Shown: piece by piece, positions 1-7,246 of the stretch | How the letters are laid out: each line of letters begins with the position of its first letter | Position numbering within the stretch: position 1 is the stretch's first letter | Origin: an uncultured Eubacteriales bacterium | Lineage (GTDB): Bacteria > Bacillota > Clostridia > Oscillospirales > Acutalibacteraceae | Reading direction: 5' to 3' | DNA length: 12,260 nt | Assembly (NCBI GenBank): GCA_934718145.1 | Contig: CAKUZC010000020.1 | Coordinates: 1 to 12,260, forward strand | Notes under the pieces: model-generated | The model's input: only the letters and a program-made list of their open reading frames with translations | Database searches by the model: none | Told to the model about the DNA's origin: nothing | Position numbers and translations under genes: made by a program

Positions 1-370
1 CTTGTTCGCCTGTATCCGGCTGTGAAACTAAAAGTGAATCTATATCTACTCCCAAATTAGCTGCATAGACAGGATCCAATGCATGTTCTACGTCTATAAA
101 AGCAGCATTTCCACCGCTTTTTTGTCCCTGGGCAATACAAGAAAGCGCTAAAGTAGTTTTACCGGAAGATTCAGGACCATAAATTTCTATAATTCTTCCA
201 CGAGGTAGTCCTCCTATTCCTAAAGCTATATCAAGCGAAAGAGAACCTGTTGAAATTGCATCTACATGCATCATTTCATTCTTTCCTAGCTTCATTACCG
301 CTCCCTTTCCAAATTGCTTTTCTATTTGTCCAAGGGCTGTTTCTAAAGCTTTATTTTTATCAAATGCCAT
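1..370 (-). CDS. recA: Recombinase RecA, N-terminal part (cut by window edge)
   Basis: RecA is the cytoplasmic ATP-dependent strand-exchange protein of homologous recombination and the co-protease that triggers LexA cleavage. About 123 N-terminal residues are visible, starting [20 protein letters not shown]. They include the conserved KGAVMKLG segment, the [20 protein letters not shown] segment, the Walker A loop GPESSGKTT (about residues 65-73) and the [10 protein letters not shown] strand. These make the family unmistakable. The ATG at 368-370 has a strong AGGAGG (376-381) 5 nt upstream. Only 18 bases separate it from the dapL stop codon, so it is probably the last visible gene of the dapF-pyrG-dapL-recA transcription unit. 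The gene leaves the window, so its 3' end and completeness cannot be judged. No LexA-type box fits in the short gap. Confidence 0.98.
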   Translation of the reverse strand, partial: MAFDKNKALETALGQIEKQFGKGAVMKLGKNEMMHVDAISTGSLSLDIALGIGGLPRGRIIEIYGPESSGKTTLALSCIAQGQKSGGNAAFIDVEHALDPVYAANLGVDIDSLLVSQPDTGEQ

Positions 371-388
371 AATTTCCTCCTGTTTTAT

Positions 389-1573
389 TTAAAATTTAAG
401 TAATTCCAATCTTCTTTTAGCTTCCAATGTGCTTTCATAATTCCCGAAAGAAGATATTCTAAAAAATCCCTCACCGTTAGGTCCAAAACCAGAACCCGGA
501 GTTCCTATTATTCCGGCATTCTTTAACAAATAATCGAAAAACTCCCAAGACGTCATTTCAAGAGGGCATTTAAGCCACACATATGGTGAATTTTCCCCAC
601 CTATGTTCCATATACCCATATTATCTAAAGTATCGGAAATTAATTTTGCATTTCTTTTGTAATAGGATATACATTCAGCTATTTCTTTTTGAGATTCATT
701 GGAAAATACTTCTAAAGCCGCTCTTTGTGTAACATATGAAACGCCATTGAATTTTGCAGATTGACGTCTTGCCCAAACATCTCCAACTTTTACATTCCCA
801 ATTTTTAAATCAGAAGGTATGACAGTATATGCACATCTTATTCCCGTGAAACCCGCATTTTTTGAAAATGAACAAATCTCAATTGAGCACTCTCTTGAAC
901 CTTCTATTTCAAAAATACTGTGAGGAAGATTTTTTTCTTCGATAAACGACTCATAAGCGGCATCAAATATTATTATTGCCCGAATTTTTATTGCATAGTC
1001 AACCCATTTTTTTAATTGCTCTTTACTATAAACAGCACCTGTAGGATTGTTTGGAGAACAAAGATAAATTAAACTTGGATTTAAAGTCTCGTCAGGCATA
1101 GGTAAAAAATCATTACTTTCGTTTGCACTTAAATAACGCACTTCTCTACCAAACATTATATTTGAATCGACATAAACAGGGTAAGATGGGTCACAAACCA
1201 AAGCATACCCATTGGGAGAAAATATTTCTTGAATACACGATGTGTCCGTTTTAGCTCCATCTGATACGTATACTTCATCGGGATCTATATTTACGTTGTA
1301 CTTACTATAGTTTTTAGCTATAGCTTCACGCAAAAACTTATACCCACTTTGAGGTCCATAACCATGAAATGTATTTTTATCAGCCATTTCATCCACTGCA
1401 CTATGCATTGCCCTTATCACACTCGGACATAGCGGAAGGGTTACATCCCCTATACCCAGTTTTATAATATCCGCCTCAGGATTTTCTTTCTTGTATTCTT
1501 CCAGTTTTCGTTCTATATCAACGAAAAGATAATTTTTTTCTAAATTGTTAAAATTATCATTGATTTTTATCAT
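389..1573 (-). CDS. dapL: LL-diaminopimelate aminotransferase (DapL)
   Basis: This PLP enzyme converts tetrahydrodipicolinate plus glutamate directly to LL-diaminopimelate, bypassing the succinylase or acetylase steps. Its product feeds DapF, encoded two genes upstream. The protein has 394 residues, normal for the family, and opens MIKINDNFNNLEKNYLF as DapL proteins do. Class I/II aminotransferase landmarks are present: GYGPQSG (about 71-77), SPNNPTGA (about 173-180), DAAYE (about 204-208) and the Schiff-base lysine in SFSKNAGFTGIRCAYTV (K238). The SFSKNAGFTG context and the large overall similarity favour DapL over aspartate aminotransferase. A TTG two codons upstream (1577-1579) would sit only 2 nt from the GGG of the ribosome site. 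The ATG at 1571-1573 has AAAGGG at 8 nt, so I chose the ATG. It lies 24 bases after pyrG and 18 before recA. Confidence 0.95.
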   Translation of the reverse strand: MIKINDNFNNLEKNYLFVDIERKLEEYKKENPEADIIKLGIGDVTLPLCPSVIRAMHSAVDEMADKNTFHGYGPQSGYKFLREAIAKNYSKYNVNIDPDEVYVSDGAKTDTSCIQEIFSPNGYALVCDPSYPVYVDSNIMFGREVRYLSANESNDFLPMPDETLNPSLIYLCSPNNPTGAVYSKEQLKKWVDYAIKIRAIIIFDAAYESFIEEKNLPHSIFEIEGSRECSIEICSFSKNAGFTGIRCAYTVIPSDLKIGNVKVGDVWARRQSAKFNGVSYVTQRAALEVFSNESQKEIAECISYYKRNAKLISDTLDNMGIWNIGGENSPYVWLKCPLEMTSWEFFDYLLKNAGIIGTPGSGFGPNGEGFFRISSFGNYESTLEAKRRLELLKF

Positions 1574-1581
1574 AAACAAAA

Positions 1582-1587
1582 CCCTTT
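1582..1587 (-). promoter_or_regulatory. Ribosome binding site deciding the dapL start
   Basis: AAAGGG lies 8 nt before the ATG at 1573 but only 2 nt before the upstream TTG at 1579. This makes the ATG the likely initiation codon. Confidence 0.6.
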
Positions 1588-1597
1588 TATAAATTAT

Positions 1598-3190
1598 TTA
1601 ATAACTCGACGATTCAACGAATTCTCTAAATAAAGGATGCGCATAATTAGGTCTACTCTTAAATTCCGGATGGTACTGCACACCAACAAAAAATTTATGA
1701 TTTTTAAGTTCTATCGCTTCAACAAGAACACCATTCGGAGAGAGCCCTGTAATTTTCATTCCATTATCTTCAAATAACTTTCTATACTCATTATTAAACT
1801 CATACCTATGTCTGTGGCGTTCCGAAACTTCTAATCTACCGTAGCTTTTATGCATCAACGAATTTTCTTTTATCTGACAAGGATAAGCCCCCAGTCGCAT
1901 TGTTCCTCCTTTTTGAGTCTGATTTTTTTGCTCTTTCATCAAATGAATTACTTGATTTTTGCTTTCAGAATCAAATTCTTCGGAATTTGCATCATTAAGT
2001 TTAAGTACATTTCTGGCAAACTCAATAACAGCTGCTTGCATACCAAGACATATTCCTAAGTAAGGTACATTATTTTCACGAGCATATTTTACAGCTACAA
2101 GTTTACCTTCAATTCCTCTTCCTCCAAATCCTCCGGGAACTAATATCCCATTGCAATCTTTCAAAAGTTCTTCTACGGTATATTCAGTTACAATTTCAGA
2201 ATCAATCCATTTTATTTCTACTTCAGTACCAGTTTCAAATCCGGCATGATTCAAAGCTTCAGCAACCGATAGATATGCATCATGAAGTTTAACATATTTT
2301 CCTACTAAAGCTATTTTGGATTTTCTTGAACGATTATCAATTCTATAAAGCATTTTATTCCACTCTGTCAAATTGCAAGGAGGACAGTCAATATGAAGCT
2401 CACGACATACTATATCGGAAAAATTGCTTTCTTCAAGCATAGAAGGAGCGTGATACAAAGACGAAACAGTGGTATTTTCAATTACACAATCGGGTTTTAC
2501 ATTGCAAAAAAGTGATATTTTTTCCCTTATGCTGTCGCCGATAGGTTCATCACAACGAGTAACTATTATGTCAGGATTAATTCCCAAAGAACGAAGTTCC
2601 TTAACTGAATGCTGCGTAGGTTTGGATTTGTATTCCCCTGAACTTCCTATGTAAGGAATAAGCGTAACATGGATAAAAAGACAATTTTCTTTTCCACATT
2701 CTAAAGACACCTGTCTTATAGCCTCTAAAAAAGGTTGACTTTCTATATCTCCAGTTGTTCCCCCTATTTCAGTAATTACAACATCTGCTTTGGAAGTCGT
2801 TCCCACGGAATAAATGAATTTCTTTATCTCATTCGTAATATGAGGGATTACCTGTATTGTTTCTCCCAAATATTCTCCATTTCGCTCCTTTTGAAGAACA
2901 TTCCAATAAACTTTTCCGGTAGTAAGATTTGAATATTTGTTTAAATTCTCGTCTATAAATCTTTCATAGTGTCCTAAATCCAAGTCCGTTTCCGCACCGT
3001 CTTCAGTAACAAACACTTCACCATGCTGATAAGGACTCATAGTACCCGGATCGACATTTATGTATGGATCCAATTTCTGAGCCATTACCTTTAAACCTCT
3101 AGATTTGAGAAGACGCCCCAAACATGCTGCCGTTATCCCTTTACCGAGTCCGGAAACTACTCCGCCTGTTACGAAAATATATTTTGTCAT
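1598..3190 (-). CDS. pyrG: CTP synthase (PyrG)
   Basis: CTP synthase makes CTP from UTP, ATP and glutamine in the cytoplasm. The 530-residue protein has both expected halves. The synthetase domain (about 1-265) holds the P-loop [11 protein letters not shown] (9-19), [16 protein letters not shown] (38-53) and [11 protein letters not shown] (141-151). The class I glutamine amidotransferase domain (about 290-525) holds the oxyanion loop GGFGGRG, the nucleophile Cys381 in GICLGMQ, and the His507/Glu509 pair in QYHPE. All key residues are present. The ATG at 3188-3190 overlaps the dapF stop by four bases (ATGA), a classic sign of translational coupling. AAGGAG lies 10 nt upstream, inside the end of dapF. 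CTP feeds phospholipid and teichoic acid precursors, so sitting between two diaminopimelate genes may reflect shared growth control, but that is inference. Confidence 0.98.
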   Translation of the reverse strand: MTKYIFVTGGVVSGLGKGITAACLGRLLKSRGLKVMAQKLDPYINVDPGTMSPYQHGEVFVTEDGAETDLDLGHYERFIDENLNKYSNLTTGKVYWNVLQKERNGEYLGETIQVIPHITNEIKKFIYSVGTTSKADVVITEIGGTTGDIESQPFLEAIRQVSLECGKENCLFIHVTLIPYIGSSGEYKSKPTQHSVKELRSLGINPDIIVTRCDEPIGDSIREKISLFCNVKPDCVIENTTVSSLYHAPSMLEESNFSDIVCRELHIDCPPCNLTEWNKMLYRIDNRSRKSKIALVGKYVKLHDAYLSVAEALNHAGFETGTEVEIKWIDSEIVTEYTVEELLKDCNGILVPGGFGGRGIEGKLVAVKYARENNVPYLGICLGMQAAVIEFARNVLKLNDANSEEFDSESKNQVIHLMKEQKNQTQKGGTMRLGAYPCQIKENSLMHKSYGRLEVSERHRHRYEFNNEYRKLFEDNGMKITGLSPNGVLVEAIELKNHKFFVGVQYHPEFKSRPNYAHPLFREFVESSSY

Positions 3191-4029
3191 ACTTCAATTT
3201 CTCCTTCAAAAACTTTTATTGCATTTCCTGTTAAAAATACTCCTTCATCGGAATAATTAACTATTAACTTTCCTCCACGTAAATGAACGCTAATATCTTT
3301 ATTTTTTTCACAGAGCCCGTTTTCAACTGCTGCTACTACACTTGCACAAGCACCGCTGCCGCACGCAAGAGTTTCTCCGCTTCCACGTTCCCAAACTCTC
3401 ATAATGAGATTTTCATTATCAGCTTTGCTTACAAATTCTACATTTACACCTTCTGGAAAAATCTGATGTGATGAAAGTTTAGAACCTATTTCTTTGACTT
3501 GAGCAGAATATACTTCGGGGCAGAATATTACACAATGAGGATTTCCCATAGATACACATGTAATATTGTAGCTGTCAGAATTTACTGTAATTGGTTCGTT
3601 AATAACTTTTTCTTTTTCAAAAATCATAGGAATTTTTTGAGGATTCAATTCTGCTTTACCCATATCAATTTTTACGACAGATTCTTCCCCGTCATTCATC
3701 AATATATCTGCAGTTTTAACTCCGCTCAAAGTTTCTATTTTTATACCCTTTTTAACTTTCGATATTCCCGAATCATAAAGATACTTAGCTACGCACCTTA
3801 TTCCGTTTCCGCACATTTTGCCTTCGCTTCCGTCTTTATTGAAAATTCTCATCTTGGCACAAGCAACTTCAGACGGTTCTATTAAAATCATACCGTCTCC
3901 TCCCACACCGTACCTTCTATCGGACAAATTCATGCTCAATTTTTCAGGGTCGTCAAATCCATGATTAAAACAATTTATATAAATATAATCATTTCCGCAA
4001 CCATGCATTTTAGTGAATTTAATTTTCAT
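3187..4029 (-). CDS. dapF: Diaminopimelate epimerase (DapF)
   Basis: DapF is the PLP-independent epimerase that converts LL-diaminopimelate to the meso form used in peptidoglycan and for lysine. The 280-residue protein begins [17 protein letters not shown], matching the family start (FTKMHGxGNDF). It shows the two catalytic cysteines of the two-base mechanism: Cys73 in [10 protein letters not shown] and Cys223 in ACGSGACAS. The substrate-loop motif ERGSGET precedes Cys223, and GNPHCV lies near residue 162. Length and motifs are complete. The ATG at 4027-4029 has GGAGG at 6 nt. It is the first gene of the downstream unit, with a candidate promoter about 40 bases upstream and the yabR terminator just before that. 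Its stop overlaps the pyrG start. DapL, which makes its substrate, is encoded two genes downstream. Confidence 0.97.
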   Translation of the reverse strand: MKIKFTKMHGCGNDYIYINCFNHGFDDPEKLSMNLSDRRYGVGGDGMILIEPSEVACAKMRIFNKDGSEGKMCGNGIRCVAKYLYDSGISKVKKGIKIETLSGVKTADILMNDGEESVVKIDMGKAELNPQKIPMIFEKEKVINEPITVNSDSYNITCVSMGNPHCVIFCPEVYSAQVKEIGSKLSSHQIFPEGVNVEFVSKADNENLIMRVWERGSGETLACGSGACASVVAAVENGLCEKNKDISVHLRGGKLIVNYSDEGVFLTGNAIKVFEGEIEV

Positions 4030-4065
4030 AAAAAGCCTCCCGATAATTCTTATCCGTAAGGTTTT

Positions 4066-4094
4066 ATTTTATATCAAAATAAAGTCGATTACAA
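4066..4094 (-). promoter_or_regulatory. Candidate sigma-A promoter of dapF-pyrG-dapL-recA
   Basis: Reading leftward, TTGTAA (4094-4089, 4 of 6 consensus bases) is followed after 17 nt by TAAAAT (4071-4066, 5 of 6). This would start RNA near 4059, about 30 nt before dapF. It sits between the yabR terminator and dapF, where a promoter is needed. The region is A/T-rich, so chance matches are likely. Confidence 0.45.
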
Positions 4095-4120
4095 TAGTTT
4101 AACAATCTAAAATCATACTT

Positions 4121-4170
4121 TAACACAAAAATAAAGCTAAAGACAAGCAAATATACAAGTCTTCAGCTTA
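4121..4170 (-). terminator. Rho-independent terminator after yabR
   Basis: On the minus strand an 11-bp stem pairs AAGCTGAAGAC (4169-4159) with GTCTTTAGCTT (4144-4134), with one G-U pair. The loop is 14 nt. It is followed by a T-rich run (TATTTTTGTGTT). It begins about 20 bases after the yabR stop and separates the divIC-yabR unit from dapF. Confidence 0.75.
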
Positions 4171-4189
4171 AAGCTATTTTGCCTTTACT

Positions 4190-4711
4190 TTAATCATTTC
4201 CTTTATGACTGTGCTCTGATTTTCCGCGTTTAGAGCATATTCTTTCCTTGATAGCAAATAATTTTTCTTCACTGGCTTTCTTAAATTTAGAAAGCATATC
4301 TTCAAATTTGCTGACAGAAGAATTATTTGTTTTTGTATTTTCTGTCGAATTTTCGGTTCTAGCCTTCGAAAATACTTTATTATTGGATGAACTGATTCCA
4401 GCCTTTGGATTTTCACAAGCTTGCTTCATAGATAACTCTATTTTACCTTTGTCATTTACTTTCAAAACTTTAACTTTTACTGTTTGTCCTTCTTTAACGT
4501 AATCTCCTATTTCTTTAACAAATGTGTTTGATATTTCCGAAATATGAACTAATCCCGATTTTTCTTTCTGAATTTCAACAAAAGCCCCGTATTTTTCTAT
4601 ATTCGTAACTTTACCTTCAAATATTTCTCCAACTTCAATTTTTCTGTTTTCCAAACCTTTTTCTACCTCATCTGCTTTACCTTTAGTTGTTTCTTTAATT
4701 TCAAATTCCAT
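4190..4711 (-). CDS. yabR: S1-domain RNA-binding protein, YabR-like
   Basis: This is a small cytoplasmic protein with one S1 (OB-fold) RNA-binding domain, resembling YabR / general stress protein 13, whose exact role is not settled. The 173-residue protein carries the S1 domain at about residues 26-97 (VGEIFEGKVTNIEKYGAFVE, then GLVHISEIS, then GKIELSMKQA). A polar, Ser/Asn/Thr-rich linker follows (about 105-134). The C-terminal FEDMLSKFKKASEEKL, with a basic tail, is also typical of YabR. About 25 charged N-terminal residues precede the S1 domain. AGGAGG is present but 13 nt from the ATG, longer than usual; no nearer in-frame start exists, so translation may be modest. It follows divIC after 41 bases, as in Bacillus, and is followed by a terminator. 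Confidence 0.85.
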   Translation of the reverse strand: MEFEIKETTKGKADEVEKGLENRKIEVGEIFEGKVTNIEKYGAFVEIQKEKSGLVHISEISNTFVKEIGDYVKEGQTVKVKVLKVNDKGKIELSMKQACENPKAGISSSNNKVFSKARTENSTENTKTNNSSVSKFEDMLSKFKKASEEKLFAIKERICSKRGKSEHSHKGND

Positions 4712-4752
4712 AAAAAATTAAATTCCTCCTTGAAATATTTTAATCAAATGAT

Positions 4753-5022
4753 TCACTCAGCAACATTCTCAAAAACCCTTCTTCCGGACTTCCCTCCGTT
4801 TGGGTTAATAGATTCGCCAGCATTTCTTATTTTATTTTTTATATCCTCAGACCTGTTTTTCTCGACTACTATTTGATTATTTAACCTGTTTAATTCATTT
4901 TCTTTGGTTTTTATTTTAATTTGCTGATTGACAAACATACATACAACATAAACAATAACAGAAAAAAGCAGTAATTTAAGTACCACCTTTTTACATTTAC
5001 GAGAAACAAATTTCATTTTCAC
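4753..5022 (-). CDS. divIC: Septum formation initiator DivIC/FtsB-like
   Basis: DivIC is a bitopic divisome protein that pairs through a coiled coil with FtsL and works with FtsQ/DivIB at the septum. This 89-residue protein has a basic cytoplasmic N-terminus, one membrane segment (about 12-33, VVLKLLLFSVIVYVVCMFV), then a charged coiled coil (about 34-68). The short tail GRRVFENVAE resembles the VFINV ending of the family. The sequence alone is weakly specific. The order yabP-yabQ-divIC-yabR, as in Bacillus, makes the call firm. I take the GTG at 5020-5022, with AAGG 11 nt upstream. An ATG two codons on (5014-5016) is possible but further from that site. It has its own strong promoter, so it need not depend on the spore genes upstream. 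Confidence 0.82.
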   Translation of the reverse strand: MKMKFVSRKCKKVVLKLLLFSVIVYVVCMFVNQQIKIKTKENELNRLNNQIVVEKNRSEDIKNKIRNAGESINPNGGKSGRRVFENVAE

Positions 5023-5127
5023 AACACAAATTTCCTTTTTTAAATTCTATAATATCTAAATTATTATATCCACTATCGGAGCACAAATTTAAACTATTTT
5101 TGATTTTTATATTCAAATGATAAAATT

Positions 5128-5156
5128 ATTATATATAATAATGCGAAAAATGTCAA
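5128..5156 (-). promoter_or_regulatory. Consensus sigma-A promoter of divIC-yabR
   Basis: On the minus strand a perfect TTGACA (5156-5151) is followed after exactly 17 nt by a perfect TATAAT (5133-5128). The -35 overlaps the TGA stop of yabQ. RNA would start near 5121, leaving a leader of about 100 nt before divIC. This gives the division genes vegetative expression independent of yabP-yabQ. Confidence 0.85.
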
Positions 5157-5530
5157 TTATTGTCTTTAGAATTTATCTTAATTTTTATTTTATTTACAAA
5201 ATTATTTATTCTTTTATTAAAATAAGCAACTATTTTTTCAGAACTTCTATAAATCATCTCTCCTACAGTTAAATGATATCCTATCCAACCTATTCCTTCA
5301 CCAGCAAGAATATAAAATCTAGTTTCGCCTTTGTTAATTGTTAAAACAAATAAGAAAGTAACTACCCCACTTACCGCAAAATAAATAACATCTTGTATAA
5401 AAATCCCTATATAATGAGGATTTATCATCATTCTGAAGATTCTGAAAATATCATACAAAAATCCAAGTCCCACACCTAACAAACATGCATAACAAAACAC
5501 TGAAACTTGCGAAATAATTATACCGTTCAA
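5153..5530 (-). CDS. yabQ: Spore cortex protein YabQ
   Basis: YabQ is a membrane protein needed for the spore cortex in Bacillus subtilis, placed in the outer forespore membrane. The 125-residue protein has several hydrophobic segments (about 5-25, 40-62 and a weaker one at 73-88). The diagnostic GFLYDIFRIFR stretch follows the first, and the end is basic and Lys/Asn-rich (FNKRINNFVNKIKIKI). The start is TTG (5528-5530): AAAGGTGA lies 8 nt upstream and no ATG is in reach. It follows yabP after 20 bases and precedes divIC, the order known from Bacillus. Its stop codon is embedded in the divIC -35 box. Expression is probably limited to sporulation from the promoter ahead of yabP. Confidence 0.9.
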   Translation of the reverse strand: MNGIIISQVSVFCYACLLGVGLGFLYDIFRIFRMMINPHYIGIFIQDVIYFAVSGVVTFLFVLTINKGETRFYILAGEGIGWIGYHLTVGEMIYRSSEKIVAYFNKRINNFVNKIKIKINSKDNN

Positions 5531-5550
5531 AAAATTTTCACCTTTTCTTT

Positions 5551-5841
5551 TTACTTAAATATTTTTGAAAAAAAGCCTTTACAAGAGTTATCTGATTTTT
5601 CTACATAGTGAATACTTGAAACTCTGCCTGTAACTTCAAGTTCTCCGAGTTCCAGATTAAGCTTTTTTATATTTAAGTTTTCCCCTTTGATATGGAGTTG
5701 ACCCATGCTGGTATAAACTACAACTGATTTTTCGTCATAGCTGTCTATTTCGGAAACTCCGCTCACCGAAAGCTTTTTTCTATTGTCAAGTGCAAGACAA
5801 TGTGGTATTTTTGACGACTTCACACATTCTTCTTTAATCAT
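5551..5841 (-). CDS. yabP: Sporulation protein YabP
   Basis: YabP is a small protein of the YabP/YqfC family needed for the spore cortex in Bacillus subtilis, where yabP and yabQ are transcribed by sigma-E. The 96-residue protein shows the family core HCLALDNRKKLSVSGVSEI, then YTSMGQLHIKGENLNI, then LELGELEVTGRVSSIHY. I start at the ATG 5839-5841, 8 nt after GGGAG (5850-5854). A TTG at 5854-5856 overlaps that ribosome site and an ATG at 5847 is only 2 nt from it, so both are rejected. In Bacillus the gene before yabP is the S4-domain yabO (rqcP/hslR). Here it is a PLP enzyme instead. A sigma-E-like -10 lies upstream, and the start codon falls in an inverted repeat. Confidence 0.92.
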   Translation of the reverse strand: MIKEECVKSSKIPHCLALDNRKKLSVSGVSEIDSYDEKSVVVYTSMGQLHIKGENLNIKKLNLELGELEVTGRVSSIHYVEKSDNSCKGFFSKIFK

Positions 5842-5887
5842 ACACATATCTCCCAATTATAGAATTTTAATTATTTTAATGTGTATG
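5839..5887 (-). repeat. 9-bp inverted repeat enclosing the yabP ribosome site, one arm holding the start codon
   Basis: On the minus strand CATACACAT (5887-5879) and ATGTGTATG (5847-5839) are perfectly complementary, with a 31-nt loop. The second arm contains the yabP ATG (5841-5839), and the ribosome site lies in the loop. The first arm coincides with the sigma-E-like -10, so it would be present only in RNA reading through from the upstream gene. Confidence 0.6.
5850..5854 (-). promoter_or_regulatory. Ribosome binding site deciding the yabP start
   Basis: GGGAG lies 8 nt before the ATG at 5841, too close to the ATG at 5847 and overlapping the TTG at 5854-5856. It shortens yabP to 96 residues. 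Confidence 0.65.
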
Positions 5888-5908
5888 AAAGAATATATAT
5901 AAATTAGT
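5880..5908 (-). promoter_or_regulatory. Candidate sigma-E promoter of yabP-yabQ
   Basis: On the minus strand CATACACA (5887-5880) matches 7 of 8 bases of the sigma-E -10 consensus CATACAnT. Fourteen bases upstream, ACTAATT (5908-5902) matches 4 of 7 of the -35 (KMATATT). RNA would begin near 5873, about 32 nt before the yabP ATG. Sigma-E control of yabP-yabQ is established in Bacillus subtilis. The weak -35 keeps this tentative. Confidence 0.5.
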
Positions 5909-5919
5909 ACTGATATAAA

Positions 5920-7179
5920 TTAAATAACACGTTCCGCAGCCTTCATTATTCCTATTTTAGAAGCATAAAAATTAACTCCTCCTTGCATCCATGCTACGTA
6001 CGGGACTCTCAGAGGGCCATCTGCAGAAAGCTCTATGGAAGCTCCTGAAATAAACGTTCCGGCAGCCATAATAACTTGACTTTCGTAGCCAGGCATTCCC
6101 CACGGTTCCGGTGAGACAAATGAATCAACAGGTGAACCTTCCTGAATACCTTTACAAAAATTAATTAAATTTTTTGGAGAATTGAGAACCACAGATTGTA
6201 CAATATCATGACGTTCTTCATAATATTTCGGATAAACTTCATATCCTAAAATTTCAAACAAAGCAGAAGCAAAAACCGCACTTTTAAGCGATTCTCCTAC
6301 TACATTGGGGGCATTAAAAATGCCCATAAAAATTTCTCTGTTGAGTCCCAAATTTGCACCTATTTCCTTACCTATACCCGGAGCGGTTAGTCTATTTGCA
6401 CACTGCTCTATCAAATCTTTTTTACCTACAATGTATCCTCCGGTAGAAGATATGGCTCCTCCTGGATTTTTTATAAGGGAACCTGCAATTAAGTCCGCTC
6501 CACACTCGGAAGGCTCCTCTTTTTCAACAAATTCTCCATAACAATTATCTACCATAACTACAATTTTAGGATCTATATTCTTTACAAAAGAAATTATTTC
6601 TTTAATTTGAAAAACTCCCAATGAATCCCTCAAAGAATAACCTCTTGAACGTTGTATATATACCATTTTAAATTTATTAGAAATAATCTTTTCTTTGATA
6701 TTTTTAAAGTACTCTTCTTTATTGTTGCTGTATTCAATACAATCAAATTTTATCCCGAAATCTTTCAAAGAACCTAAATTTTTGTTGGAACAAATAACAT
6801 CTTCCAAAGTATCATAAGGCTTTCCTGTAACACTCAAAAAACTATCTCCGGGTCTTAAAATCCCAAATAAAGCTGTTGATAAAGTATGAGTACCGCTCAC
6901 AAAATTATGTCTTACAATAGCATCTTCAGATTTGAAAATACTTGAAAACAACTCATCAAGTTTTTCTCTTCCCCTATCATTGTATCCATACCCTGTAGTT
7001 GATACAAAGTGACTTTCACTTATTTTACACTTAATAAACGAATCAAGTACTTTTTGCTGATTATATTCTTTTATTTCTTCAATTTGTTTAAATTTTTCTT
7101 CACACAACTCCAAAGCTTTTGATGAAGCATCTAAAATTTTTTTACTGAAACTAAAAATCTTAACAATCTCCTTTAACAT
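5920..7179 (-). CDS. PLP-dependent methionine gamma-lyase-like protein (aluminium resistance / YnbB family)
   Basis: This belongs to the fold-type I PLP family annotated as methionine gamma-lyase-like or 'aluminium resistance protein' (Bacillus YnbB). The true substrate is unproven; a C-S lyase activity is the usual guess. The 419 residues match the family length. Hallmarks are TGYGYNDRGREKLDELFSSI (about 62-81), HNFVSGTHTLSTALFGILRPGD (about 91-112), DNCYGEFVE (about 211-219), the probable PLP lysine K237 in GSLIKNPGGAISSTGGY, and PYVAWMQGGVNF near the end. The ATG at 7177-7179 has no Shine-Dalgarno sequence upstream; AAAGGAG lies inside codons 3-4 instead. A TATAAA only 4 nt upstream raises a leaderless transcript as one explanation. 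A terminator separates it from ftsQ; yabP follows after 78 bases. Confidence 0.88.
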   Translation of the reverse strand: MLKEIVKIFSFSKKILDASSKALELCEEKFKQIEEIKEYNQQKVLDSFIKCKISESHFVSTTGYGYNDRGREKLDELFSSIFKSEDAIVRHNFVSGTHTLSTALFGILRPGDSFLSVTGKPYDTLEDVICSNKNLGSLKDFGIKFDCIEYSNNKEEYFKNIKEKIISNKFKMVYIQRSRGYSLRDSLGVFQIKEIISFVKNIDPKIVVMVDNCYGEFVEKEEPSECGADLIAGSLIKNPGGAISSTGGYIVGKKDLIEQCANRLTAPGIGKEIGANLGLNREIFMGIFNAPNVVGESLKSAVFASALFEILGYEVYPKYYEERHDIVQSVVLNSPKNLINFCKGIQEGSPVDSFVSPEPWGMPGYESQVIMAAGTFISGASIELSADGPLRVPYVAWMQGGVNFYASKIGIMKAAERVI

Positions 7180-7210
7180 TATGTTTATATTCTTATTAAA
7201 TCATATATGA

Positions 7211-7245
7211 GTAAAAAAATAAATAACTTTATTTAAAACAAAGTT
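7211..7245 (-). terminator. A/T-rich rho-independent terminator after ftsQ
   Basis: One base after the ftsQ stop, the minus strand folds into a 9-bp stem (7245-7237 with 7233-7225, including one G-U pair) with a 3-nt loop. ATTTATTTTTTT follows. The stem holds only one G-C pair, so efficiency is uncertain, but position and T-run are right for the end of the murA-ftsQ unit. Confidence 0.6.
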
Positions 7246-7246
7246 T

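Noticed and set aside
492..504. GAAC-N5-GTTC resembling a LexA box upstream of recA
   Set aside because: The spacer is five rather than four bases, and the bases encode a conserved glycine-rich stretch of DapL.
3499..3885. Plus-strand open frame of 128 codons
   Set aside because: It is antisense to dapF, whose catalytic motifs are intact. Rich in Phe and Tyr as expected of a shadow frame.
4030..4065. Lysine riboswitch or T-box ahead of the diaminopimelate genes
   Set aside because: The leader from the candidate promoter is only about 30 nt, far too short, and the whole gap back to the yabR terminator shows no such fold.
4174..4416. Minus-strand open frame of 80 codons overlapping yabR
   Set aside because: It is a shifted frame of yabR with no domain. 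The S1 frame is clearly the real one.
5063..5068. Second TATAAT on the minus strand in the divIC leader
   Set aside because: No acceptable -35 lies 16-18 nt upstream. The perfect promoter at 5128-5156 explains expression better.
5897..5922. Direct repeat ATATAAATTA (two copies) before yabP
   Set aside because: It is made only of A and T, and one copy includes the stop codon of the PLP gene. Expected by chance in such sequence.
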